Source: an uncultured Lysobacter sp.
Lineage (GTDB): Bacteria; Pseudomonadota; Gammaproteobacteria; Xanthomonadales; Xanthomonadaceae
NCBI GenBank assembly: GCA_943913335.1
Contig: CALTXS010000025.1
Location: 1-8,935, forward strand
Direction of reading: 5' to 3'
DNA length: 8,935 nucleotides
The position numbers were made by a program, and so were the translations under genes. The notes below the pieces were generated by a model, which was given only the letters and a program-made list of their open reading frames with translations, was not told the DNA's origin and searched no databases. Positions 1-7,628 of the stretch are shown here, one piece after another. How positions within the stretch are numbered: position 1 is the first letter of the stretch; every line of letters starts with the position of its first letter.

Positions 1-1143
<1,143 letters not shown>

Positions 1144-1148
1144 TTACC

Positions 1149-1152
1149 GGAG
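1149..1152 (+). promoter_or_regulatory. Ribosome binding site of sucD
   Basis: GGAG sits in the 18-base sucC-sucD gap, nine bases before the ATG at 1162. It supports that ATG as the start and independent initiation on sucD within the shared transcript. Confidence 0.7.
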
Positions 1153-1161
1153 CACACATCC

Positions 1162-2037
1162 ATGAGCGTTCTGATTAACAAAGACACCAAAGTGATCGTG
1201 CAGGGCTTCACCGGTTCGCAAGGTAGCTTCCACGCCACGCAAATGATCGAATACGGCACGCAAGTCGTAGGCGGCGTGACCCCGGGTAAGGGCGGTACGC
1301 AACACCTCGATCGTCCCGTGTTCAACACGGTCGCCGACGCCGTCAATGAAACCGGTGCCAATGCTTCGGTTATCTTCGTGCCGCCGCCGTATGCCGCTGA
1401 CGCCATCCTCGAAGCCGCTGCTGCCGGCATCAAAGTCATCGTCTGCATCACCGAAGGCATTCCGGTCCTCGACATGCTGCGCGTCAAGAACGTGCTGAAG
1501 TCGCATTCGGACACCGTGCTGATCGGTCCGAACTGCCCCGGCGTGATCACTCCGGGCGAATGCAAGATCGGCATCATGCCGGGTCACATCCACATGCCGG
1601 GTAAGGTCGGTATCGTGTCGCGTTCCGGCACACTGACCTACGAAGCCGTCAAGCAAACCACCGATGTCGGTCTGGGTCAGTCCACCTGTATCGGTATCGG
1701 CGGCGACCCGATCAACGGCACCAACTTTATCGACGCGCTGAAGTGGTTCCAGGACGATCCGCAAACCGAAGGCATCATCATGGTCGGCGAAATCGGCGGT
1801 GGCGCTGAAGAAGCCGCTGCGGAATACATCGCTAAGCACGTGACCAAGCCGGTTGTCGGTTTTATCGCCGGTGCTTCGGCTCCTAAGGGCAAGCGCATGG
1901 GCCATGCCGGTGCAATTGCATCCGGCGGTTCGGGCACGGCCGAAGGCAAGTTCGCCGCTCTCGAAAAGGCCGGTGTGACCACGGTCAAGTCGCCAGGCGA
2001 TCTGGGTGCTGCCATTGCGAAGCGCCTGAACGGCTAA
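1162..2037 (+). CDS. sucD: Succinyl-CoA synthetase alpha subunit
   Basis: SucD is the 291-residue catalytic alpha subunit that binds CoA and carries the phosphohistidine intermediate of succinyl-CoA synthetase. The length is normal for the family. The N-terminal Rossmann CoA-binding domain shows [11 protein letters not shown] at residues 14-24 and [11 protein letters not shown] shortly after. The conserved [16 protein letters not shown] stretch follows, then SRSGTLTYE. The active-site histidine is His248 in the motif [10 protein letters not shown], equivalent to the phosphohistidine of E. coli SucD. The sequence follows the E. coli/Xanthomonas form of SucD, not the VITQGITGKTGQFH form that I recall for most Burkholderiales, and this is the main taxonomic clue in the window. 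The ATG at 1162 has a GGAG at good spacing, and the gene is in one operon with sucC. Transcription probably ends at the hairpin at 2090-2122. Confidence 0.98.
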   Translation: MSVLINKDTKVIVQGFTGSQGSFHATQMIEYGTQVVGGVTPGKGGTQHLDRPVFNTVADAVNETGANASVIFVPPPYAADAILEAAAAGIKVIVCITEGIPVLDMLRVKNVLKSHSDTVLIGPNCPGVITPGECKIGIMPGHIHMPGKVGIVSRSGTLTYEAVKQTTDVGLGQSTCIGIGGDPINGTNFIDALKWFQDDPQTEGIIMVGEIGGGAEEAAAEYIAKHVTKPVVGFIAGASAPKGKRMGHAGAIASGGSGTAEGKFAALEKAGVTTVKSPGDLGAAIAKRLNG

Positions 2038-2043
2038 TTCGTT

Positions 2044-2059
2044 TGCGCCTACAGGCGCA
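2044..2059 (+). repeat. Small inverted repeat just after sucD
   Basis: TGCGCC and GGCGCA face each other across a 4-base loop (TACA), six bases after the sucD stop. It has no T-run after it, so it is not a terminator by itself. It could stabilise the 3' end of the sucCD message. This is a minor feature and may be chance. Confidence 0.4.
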
Positions 2060-2089
2060 CACGGAGAAATCAAAAATCAAAAATTTTTG

Positions 2090-2122
2090 CCGGCCCTGCA
2101 GCAATGCGGGGCCGGTTTTTTT
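2090..2122 (+). terminator. Rho-independent terminator of the sucCD operon
   Basis: The left arm CCGGCCCTGC (2090-2099) pairs with GCGGGGCCGG (2106-2115) across the loop AGCAAT. This gives ten pairs with one T-G wobble, followed at once by seven T residues (2116-2122). An A-rich tract (2071-2083) lies upstream. It has the classical layout, 53 bases after the sucD stop, and separates sucCD from the phasin-like gene at 2192. An open frame running through it from a TTG at 2087 is therefore not a real gene start. Confidence 0.9.
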
Positions 2123-2191
2123 GCGGGGCTATTCAGAGTTTGTCGCCGGCGTTATCTGTTTGGCATCGTCATTGGGCTGCATAATAGGCGG

Positions 2192-2542
2192 ATGAAAACA
2201 CCCCGCAACGCCCGCAAGCTGCAAAATCAGTTGAGCGAACTGTCGGTAGCCGTGCCGGCCATCGTGACGCATCGTCTGCTGAATCCGTCGGAGCGTGAAA
2301 CAGAGCGCATGATCGCCGAGAAGGCGCAGGCGTTCACGGCCTCGTGGATTGGCATGTACAGCGAAATGGCGACCTTGCCGTGGCGCTGGAGTCTCGAAGT
2401 GATGCAGAGCGTGACAACCGGCCGCAGCATCTCGCCGAGCAAGATCATGGGTGATCTCAACGATGTCGCCGCCGCCGGGCTCAAGCCGGTCTACGACACC
2501 GCGATGGCCAACAAGCGCCGCCTGAGCAAGCGCAAGTCTTAA
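2192..2542 (+). CDS. Small phasin-like (PHA granule-associated) protein
   Basis: A 116-residue basic, helical protein with no signal peptide or membrane segment. It resembles the short 'polyhydroxyalkanoate granule-associated phasin' group of proteobacteria. The resemblance rests on a basic N-terminus ([12 protein letters not shown]), a central [16 protein letters not shown] segment with the alternating aromatic pattern of that group, and a lysine/arginine-rich tail ([10 protein letters not shown]). Phasins coat intracellular polyester granules. Family assignment is from memory of the pattern, so granule binding is inference. The ATG at 2192 was chosen because the open frame further upstream runs through the sucCD terminator. 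An AGG at 2186-2188 is closer than ideal to that ATG. TTGGCA at 2160-2165 with TAATAG at 2182-2187 is at best a weak promoter. The stop TAA (2540-2542) overlaps the stop of the opposing gene. Confidence 0.7.
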   Translation: MKTPRNARKLQNQLSELSVAVPAIVTHRLLNPSERETERMIAEKAQAFTASWIGMYSEMATLPWRWSLEVMQSVTTGRSISPSKIMGDLNDVAAAGLKPVYDTAMANKRRLSKRKS

Positions 2543-3528
2543 GCGTTCAGGCCCATCGCTTCGGCGATGCCTGCAATTGAACGTCGGCGCGCCTGATGGT
2601 CGTACACGTCGGATACCACCATCACTTCATCTACGCCGGTCTCGGCGACAAATGCCTGCAGTTCGGCGCGGACCGTAGCGACGGAGCCGTAGATTGAGCG
2701 CGACAGCATCGACTGCGCCTGAGCCTTGACGGCGTCGGTCCAGTACGTGTTGATGTCATCAATGGGTGGCTTGCTCAAACCGCGACGGCCACTGACTAAA
2801 TCGGTGAACGACATCTGCTGCGTTGTGGCTAAACGTGTGGCCTCGGCATCGGTGTCTGCTGCGATGACATTGATACCTGCGACGGCATACGGCTTGGCCA
2901 ACTGTGCAGAGGGCTTAAAGCGGCTGCGGTAGATTTCGAGTGCCTGCATCAGCATCTGTGGGGCAAAGTGCGACGCAAATGCGTACGGCAGCCCGAGTTC
3001 TGCGGCCAGCATGGCGCCATAGGTGCTCGAGCCGAGAATCCACAGCGGCACCTGCGTTCCGGCGGCAGGCACTGCGACGATACTTTGGTCGGGCAGGGCG
3101 GGTGCGAAATAGGATTGCAGCTCGATCACATCCTGTGGGAACCGGTCCGATGCCTCGGGTGGCCTGCGCATGGCGCGAATGGCGACCTGATCGGTACCGG
3201 GTGCGCGTCCCAGGCCCAGATCAATGCGGCCGGGGAATAGGCGTTCCAATGTGCCGAATTGTTCAGCAATGATGTAGGGCGCATGGTTGGGCAGCATGAT
3301 GCCGCCCGCGCCTACTCGGATCGTATGGGTGCCGGCGGCAATATGCGCAATCACGATGGATGTCGCGGCGCTGGCGATACCCGCCATGTTGTGGTGCTCG
3401 GCCACCCACACGCGACGATACCCGCTTTGCTCGGCCAGCAACGCCAGATCGCGTGCATTGTGAAGCGCTCCGGCGGCATCGGTGTCTTGCGTGATGCGGG
3501 CCAGTTCGAGAATAGAGAGTGCGGTCAT
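2539..3528 (-). CDS. yhbW: YhbW-like luciferase-family flavin-dependent oxidoreductase
   Basis: A 329-residue member of the bacterial luciferase-like (LLM) superfamily, MsnO8/YhbW branch. These proteins form a TIM barrel that uses reduced FMN and oxygen, and the physiological substrate of YhbW-type members is not known to me. Diagnostic stretches are [16 protein letters not shown] at about residues 42-57, [20 protein letters not shown] at about 75-94, [16 protein letters not shown] just after, [21 protein letters not shown] with a following SRFKPSAQL, and [17 protein letters not shown] near the C-terminus. All of these align well with E. coli YhbW as I remember it, and the length is about the same. 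It starts 48 bases after the response-regulator stop on the same strand, so it may be co-transcribed with that gene. No strong Shine-Dalgarno precedes the ATG. Its 3' end overlaps the end of the phasin-like gene tail to tail. Confidence 0.9.
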   Translation of the reverse strand: MTALSILELARITQDTDAAGALHNARDLALLAEQSGYRRVWVAEHHNMAGIASAATSIVIAHIAAGTHTIRVGAGGIMLPNHAPYIIAEQFGTLERLFPGRIDLGLGRAPGTDQVAIRAMRRPPEASDRFPQDVIELQSYFAPALPDQSIVAVPAAGTQVPLWILGSSTYGAMLAAELGLPYAFASHFAPQMLMQALEIYRSRFKPSAQLAKPYAVAGINVIAADTDAEATRLATTQQMSFTDLVSGRRGLSKPPIDDINTYWTDAVKAQAQSMLSRSIYGSVATVRAELQAFVAETGVDEVMVVSDVYDHQARRRSIAGIAEAMGLNA

Positions 3529-3576
3529 GCGATTAGGATAGCCGACCGGCGTGGCATTCGGCCTGATCGGATCGCG

Positions 3577-4185
3577 TTACTTAAGCAGCCAGCCATGTTC
3601 ATTGGCCAACCGTTTCAAGTCGGCGGTGCTGCGAACGCCGAGCTTTTCGAACAGATTGGCGCGCTGGCGATAGACCGTTTTGTCACTGATGCCCAACTCA
3701 TAGGCAATGACCTTGGGCACTTTTTCCTCAATGATGCCTTTGACAATGATCAGCTCCCGCTCGGACAAATCCACCCGCCGCGTGGGCGTGTTTGATATGC
3801 CGTGCGGCGCGACCCGTTCACCGGACGCGATGCGCTGAAGATCGTTCACCAGCGAGGCCGGTGCTCCGGCCTTGCTGATGAACCCCCAAGCCCCCTGGCT
3901 CATTGCGCGCGACACCAACGCCGGATCGTTGTGCATGCTGACGATGGCGATTCGGCATTCCGGGCACACGGCAAGCAGTTTGGGGATCAGGTCCAATCCA
4001 CTGCTGTTGTTGCCCAGACTCAGATCCAGCATCACTAGATCCGGTTGTATTGCCTGACAGATCCGCACACCCTCTTCGGGCGTTGCGGCCTCACCAACCA
4101 CGGACAAGTTGTCATGGTTCTCGAGCAGGTACTTAAACCCCTCGCGAACGATGTGGTGGTCATCAATCAGAACAATTCGATGCAT
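3577..4185 (-). CDS. NarL/FixJ-family (LuxR-type HTH) response regulator
   Basis: A complete 202-residue two-component response regulator. The receiver domain (about 1-120) has the acidic pair Asp8-Asp9, the phospho-acceptor Asp54 in LVMLDLSLG, the switch Ser83 and the invariant Lys105. A short linker leads to a LuxR-type helix-turn-helix at about 138-197. It reads LSERELIIVKGI, then KVIAYELGISDKTVYRQRA, then LFEKLGVRST, ending shortly after at Lys202. This class is usually phosphorylated by HisKA_3 kinases, and a kinase of exactly that type is divergently encoded 138 bases away. The region upstream of its ATG (the complement of 4186 onward) shows no good Shine-Dalgarno. The downstream neighbour on the same strand is the YhbW-like oxidoreductase, a candidate target by position. 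Target genes and signal cannot be read from the sequence. Confidence 0.93.
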   Translation of the reverse strand: MHRIVLIDDHHIVREGFKYLLENHDNLSVVGEAATPEEGVRICQAIQPDLVMLDLSLGNNSSGLDLIPKLLAVCPECRIAIVSMHNDPALVSRAMSQGAWGFISKAGAPASLVNDLQRIASGERVAPHGISNTPTRRVDLSERELIIVKGIIEEKVPKVIAYELGISDKTVYRQRANLFEKLGVRSTADLKRLANEHGWLLK

Positions 4186-4323
4186 GGGCCAATTCTGACA
4201 CTGCAGGTGCCAAAGTTTGCAGAGAATTTGTCTCGGATTGCAGCGCTATGGCCGCACATTGGTCGCTTTGGAGCGGTCTGCAGTACGATGGCCCCTAGAC
4301 CTTGCTAACGATAGGACAAGAAC
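4186..4323. promoter_or_regulatory. Divergent intergenic region between response regulator and kinase
   Basis: This 138-base region must carry the start signals for both the minus-strand regulator and the plus-strand kinase. Four copies of YTGCAG lie in it, at 4201-4206, 4217-4222, 4238-4243 and 4278-4283. The middle two flank an imperfect dyad, GAGAATTTGTCTC (4222-4234). I could not find a convincing sigma-70 promoter in either direction: TTGGTC (4259-4264) and TACGAT (4284-4289) are 19 bases apart, which is too far for confidence. The region is a plausible operator, but no binding site is proven. Confidence 0.45.
4313..4316 (+). promoter_or_regulatory. Ribosome binding site deciding a TTG start for the kinase
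   Basis: AGGA is followed by seven bases and then TTG at 4324. An in-frame TAG at 4312-4314 overlaps it, so no start further upstream is possible. This makes TTG 4324 the best-supported start, with GTG codons at 4333, 4339 and 4360 as alternatives. Confidence 0.6.
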
Positions 4324-5988
4324 TTGCTTCCCGTGCCGGTGTGGGCCAGCAAATCCGCTGTGACGAATTCCACTGCCCCGAGCCGGACTCGGGTTTGGTT
4401 GGAGCCGCTGGCCATCATCGCTTTTGTGATGGTGGTGTACCCGCTGCTGATCCAGATTACCTATTCCAATTGGCTCCCGCACATTGGCCTGGCGTTTGCC
4501 ATGCTGTGGATACTTGCCGGGCGCTTGCGTGTCTGGGTGGTGATCGCCTTCATATTGGCCAGAATGAACGGGGCCTGGATCAACTGGACGCTCTTTCCGC
4601 ACAAATACGGCTATGACTATCCGCCGGGCATTCTGTCCTGGCGGGTTACCTTGAATGCCGATTGGGTCACTGTCGTTTTGGGTCAGTTGGACATCCTTTG
4701 TGCTCTGCTAGGCGTGCTCTACCTGCAGTACCGAAAAGTCCGCCCTGATCAGCTGGGAGAAACGGTCGGGATGGTGCAATTGCATGTCGCTGCGCTGATC
4801 ACCGCGGTATTAGGCGGGCTGAAAGATACCTTTTATGTTCTTTACGTCCATGATCCGCTGTTGCCCCACGTGTTCAGCGTGTTCTTCGGGCATTTTATCG
4901 GCGTGATGCTGGTGGCGCCTCTGGCGGCAATGCTGATCGAGCGCATCTACCGCAACGGACTGAGCGACGTCCTTGCAGAGGCCGTACTGTGGATGTTTCC
5001 AATCACAGCCGTCTTGCTGAGCTCGGCATCGGCAATTGGCGGTGATGGCGGAGAGATTCTAAGACGTCTGTTGCTCGTCGGTGTAGTCGTCATGGCCATC
5101 CGTCATGGCTGGCGCGGCGCCGCCATCTCGCTGGCAATCGTCAGTGTAGGTTTGCAGGTCGAGGCCCTCTATGATCGCGGTTTGCAAAGTACCGTAGTCA
5201 TTCAGTCCTTTGTCTCGGTCGCCGGCGTAATGGGTCTGTTATTCGGTACAGCGCGCGATGAGTTGGTTGGACAACGTATCCAGCTCGAGGGCGAGTTACA
5301 GGACAACCGGGAATTAAGAAGTCAGCTGGTGTCGGCAGCCTTTAACGCGCAGAAAGTCGAGGTCGGGGAGCGCCGTGAACTGGCTCTTGAGTTGCACGAT
5401 GAGTTTGGACAGAGTCTGACGGCCTTGCAGGCGTATTTGCGCGTGGCCAAGCAGAACGGCAGCATGCCACCGTTTGACACGCTGCAGTCGTTGACCGATC
5501 AGATGCGCAACAATATTCAAGGTGTGTTGGAGCGTCTGCGTCCATCCGTATTGGATGAAGTCGGGTTGTTTGCGGCGATTGACCGCGGCGCGGTCCGTGG
5601 TGTTGCCAACGCGGCCGGTCTCGAATTCACTACGGAAATGCAGGGCGACGCGCGCCTGCTGAGCCATTTGGCGGATACGCAGGAGCTGATGATGTACCGC
5701 ATCGTGCAGGAGGCCGTGACTAACATCGTCCGGCACTCCGGTGCGACTGAGTGTTCGGTACGGTTGCGCCTGTCAGAGCGCTCCGGTCAGCTGTGGTTAT
5801 TTGCCGATGTGCGCGACAACGGCGTCGGGCGCGTCCATATGCTCACGCAGGGTAACGGCTTGCGCAATCTGCGGCAGCGCCTACTGGCAATTGGCGGCGT
5901 CTGGCACTGGAGTGAGCTGAATCCGGGTCTGCGCATGCACCTGCTGCTGCGCCAGGATCTAGGCGGAGTGGCTACAATAGTTGAATGA
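4324..5988 (+). CDS. MASE1-like membrane sensor histidine kinase (HisKA_3 type)
   Basis: A 554-residue membrane sensor kinase of the UhpB/NarQ class. The N-terminal ~305 residues hold about eight hydrophobic segments, for example around residues 29-47, 50-90, 119-135, 152-176 and 182-205. FGHFIGVMLVAPLAAMLIER in the last of these resembles the MASE1 integral-membrane sensor domain. A polar, probably coiled-coil linker (about 308-350) leads to the dimerisation/phosphoacceptor box ERRELALELHDEFGQSLTAL with phospho-acceptor His358. The ATPase domain has Asn467 in IVQEAVTNIVRHSG, the DNGVG box at 498-502 and the GNGL box at 510-513. All catalytic elements look intact. There is no large periplasmic loop, so the signal is probably membrane-embedded or cytoplasmic. 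The likely partner is the divergent NarL-type regulator. The stop overlaps the nadE start (ATGA), so the kinase is translationally linked to nadE. The signal is unknown, and MASE1 assignment is from pattern only. Confidence 0.88.
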   Translation: MLPVPVWASKSAVTNSTAPSRTRVWLEPLAIIAFVMVVYPLLIQITYSNWLPHIGLAFAMLWILAGRLRVWVVIAFILARMNGAWINWTLFPHKYGYDYPPGILSWRVTLNADWVTVVLGQLDILCALLGVLYLQYRKVRPDQLGETVGMVQLHVAALITAVLGGLKDTFYVLYVHDPLLPHVFSVFFGHFIGVMLVAPLAAMLIERIYRNGLSDVLAEAVLWMFPITAVLLSSASAIGGDGGEILRRLLLVGVVVMAIRHGWRGAAISLAIVSVGLQVEALYDRGLQSTVVIQSFVSVAGVMGLLFGTARDELVGQRIQLEGELQDNRELRSQLVSAAFNAQKVEVGERRELALELHDEFGQSLTALQAYLRVAKQNGSMPPFDTLQSLTDQMRNNIQGVLERLRPSVLDEVGLFAAIDRGAVRGVANAAGLEFTTEMQGDARLLSHLADTQELMMYRIVQEAVTNIVRHSGATECSVRLRLSERSGQLWLFADVRDNGVGRVHMLTQGNGLRNLRQRLLAIGGVWHWSELNPGLRMHLLLRQDLGGVATIVE

Positions 5989-7619
5989 GCCAGACCCTTC
6001 GCATTGCCATGGCGCAGACCGATTTTCATGTCGGCGCGCTGGACCGTAACCTCGCCACGATCCGTGATCTCATCGCCACCGCGCGCGATGTGCACAAGGC
6101 GGACCTGCTGCTACTGCCCGAGATGGCACTGTGCGGCTACGTGTCGGAGGATCTGTACGGCCGCCCCGGCTATCTGCGGCGCTGTGAACAGGCGGTGCAG
6201 GAACTCGCCGCTGAGGTTAGCGGTATCTCGGTAGTGATTGGCTGGCCGGAAACGGCGGGCAGTGTGGTGTACAACGCCGCCAGTCTACTGCGCGACGGCC
6301 GAGTTGAGGCGACCTACCGTAAGCGCTTCCTGCCTAATTACACGGTGTTTGATGAGGCGCGGTATTTTGCGGTCGACCCCGATGGTGGCGACTGTGTGTT
6401 CGATGTAAACGGCGTCAAAGTGGGCCTGATTATCTGCGAAGACATCTGGTACGCCGAGCCGTTGGCGAGCACGGTGCAGGCCGGTGCGGAGCTGGTGCTG
6501 GTGCCCAATGCCTCGCCGTTTGAGCGCGACAAACATGCTCAGCGTGATCGTCTGCTGGCCACGCGCGTCGCCGAGAGCGGTGCGGGCATTGCTTATCTCA
6601 ATGTTGTTGGCGGGCAGGACGGGCTGGTGTTCGATGGCTCCAGCGTTCTGGCCGATGGCGATGGCACCGTGCACACCGCTGCTGAATCGTTTGCCGATGC
6701 GCTGCTGGTGGCCGATTTCGACGCGGGCACGCGCAAGTTCACGCAGGTGCAATGGCCCGAAGAAACCGATGAAAGCGCTGTGTCGCTGATGTGGCGCGCC
6801 ATCGTACGCGGAACGCGTGACTACTGCCTCAAGAACGGATTCAAAAAGGTCTGGTTGGGTTTGAGCGGCGGCATTGATTCGTCGCTGGTGCTGGTGGCTG
6901 CGGCCGAGGCACTGGGGCCTGAAAACGTGACGGCGGTGCGTATGCCTTCGCGCTATACGGCGGATTTATCCAACGATCTGGCGCAGGAGCAATGTGACCG
7001 CCTGGGCGTGAGTCTGATGACGCTGCCGGTGGAGCTGCCATTTCAGGGTTTTCTGGACACATTGGCGCCGGTGTTTGAGGGGCATGCAGTCGATACCACC
7101 GAGGAAAATCTGCAGTCACGGATTCGCGGTGCGTTGCTGATGGCATTGAGCAACAAAATGGGCGGGCTGGTGCTGACGACCGGCAATAAGTCCGAGTATG
7201 CGGTAGGCTACTGCACGATTTACGGCGACATGTGCGGCGGCTATGCCGTCATCAAAGATGTCTATAAGACCGAGGTGTTTGAGCTGGCACGGTGGCTTAA
7301 TGCGCGTGCCGGTGCACCGGTGATTCCGGTCGGTGTCATCGAGCGTCCGCCCAGTGCCGAATTGCGCGAGAACCAGAAGGATCAGGACTCGCTGCCACCT
7401 TACGACGTGCTTGATGCCATCTTGCAGCGCCATCTGGAGCAGCAGCAGGATGCCGATGAGATCATCGCCGCCGGATTCCAGGCGGAAACCGTGCAGCGTG
7501 TGTTGCATCTGGTGCGCATCAGCGAGTGGAAGCGGCAGCAGGCGGCTCCGGGTCCCAAGGTCAGTCACCGCGCGTTCGGTCGCGAACGGCGCTACCCTAT
7601 AACCAACGGGTATCGCTAG
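5985..7619 (+). CDS. nadE: Glutamine-dependent NAD+ synthetase
   Basis: This 544-residue two-domain enzyme makes NAD+ from deamido-NAD (NaAD), ATP and glutamine, the last step of NAD biosynthesis, in the cytoplasm. The N-terminal nitrilase-type glutaminase domain (about 1-260) has the triad Glu46 (LLLLPEM), Lys113 (YRKRFLPNYTVFDEARYF) and Cys151 (GLIICEDIWY). The C-terminal synthetase domain carries the ATP-pyrophosphatase loop SGGIDSS at 294-300, then TTGNKSEYAVGYCTIYGDM with GGYAVIKDVYKTEVFELA, and ends RERRYPITNGYR. The length and all catalytic residues are typical of the full glutamine-using form. It is not the ~275-residue ammonia-only form of E. coli. The ATG overlaps the kinase stop by four bases (5985-5988). 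The nearest GGAG (5965-5968) is 16 bases away, too far for normal initiation, so translation probably depends on termination of the kinase. The DUF4153-like gene follows after nine bases. Confidence 0.97.
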   Translation: MSQTLRIAMAQTDFHVGALDRNLATIRDLIATARDVHKADLLLLPEMALCGYVSEDLYGRPGYLRRCEQAVQELAAEVSGISVVIGWPETAGSVVYNAASLLRDGRVEATYRKRFLPNYTVFDEARYFAVDPDGGDCVFDVNGVKVGLIICEDIWYAEPLASTVQAGAELVLVPNASPFERDKHAQRDRLLATRVAESGAGIAYLNVVGGQDGLVFDGSSVLADGDGTVHTAAESFADALLVADFDAGTRKFTQVQWPEETDESAVSLMWRAIVRGTRDYCLKNGFKKVWLGLSGGIDSSLVLVAAAEALGPENVTAVRMPSRYTADLSNDLAQEQCDRLGVSLMTLPVELPFQGFLDTLAPVFEGHAVDTTEENLQSRIRGALLMALSNKMGGLVLTTGNKSEYAVGYCTIYGDMCGGYAVIKDVYKTEVFELARWLNARAGAPVIPVGVIERPPSAELRENQKDQDSLPPYDVLDAILQRHLEQQQDADEIIAAGFQAETVQRVLHLVRISEWKRQQAAPGPKVSHRAFGRERRYPITNGYR

Positions 7620-7623
7620 AGGG
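7619..7623 (+). promoter_or_regulatory. Ribosome binding site of the DUF4153-like gene
   Basis: GAGGG overlaps the last base of the nadE TAG stop and is five bases from the ATG at 7629. It fixes the start of the membrane protein and shows tight packing with nadE. Confidence 0.7.
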
Positions 7624-7628
7624 CGATC

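Noticed and set aside
1144..2073. A 309-codon open frame on the minus strand opposite sucD
   Set aside because: It is fully antisense to a highly conserved gene, and its composition (rich in His, Asp, Arg, Gly) is what the complement of biased GC-rich codons gives. No family resemblance seen.
2087..2191. N-terminal extension of the phasin-like gene from a TTG at 2087
   Set aside because: It would start inside the sucCD terminator hairpin, and the extra residues look like random translation. The ATG at 2192 begins the recognisable basic N-terminus.
3529..3576. Possible terminator between regulator and oxidoreductase
   Set aside because: Only a five-base GCCGA/TCGGC pairing with a long loop and no T-run on the minus strand. 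Not a convincing intrinsic terminator.
3259..3795. Plus-strand open frame of 178 codons across the oxidoreductase/regulator junction
   Set aside because: It is antisense to the conserved start of the YhbW-like gene and the HTH domain of the regulator. No recognisable product.
5973..5978. TACAAT as a -10 box for a separate nadE promoter
   Set aside because: The hexamer is a good match, but nothing like TTGACA lies 16-18 bases upstream, and transcription would begin at about the ATG, giving a leaderless message. Kept only as a possibility.
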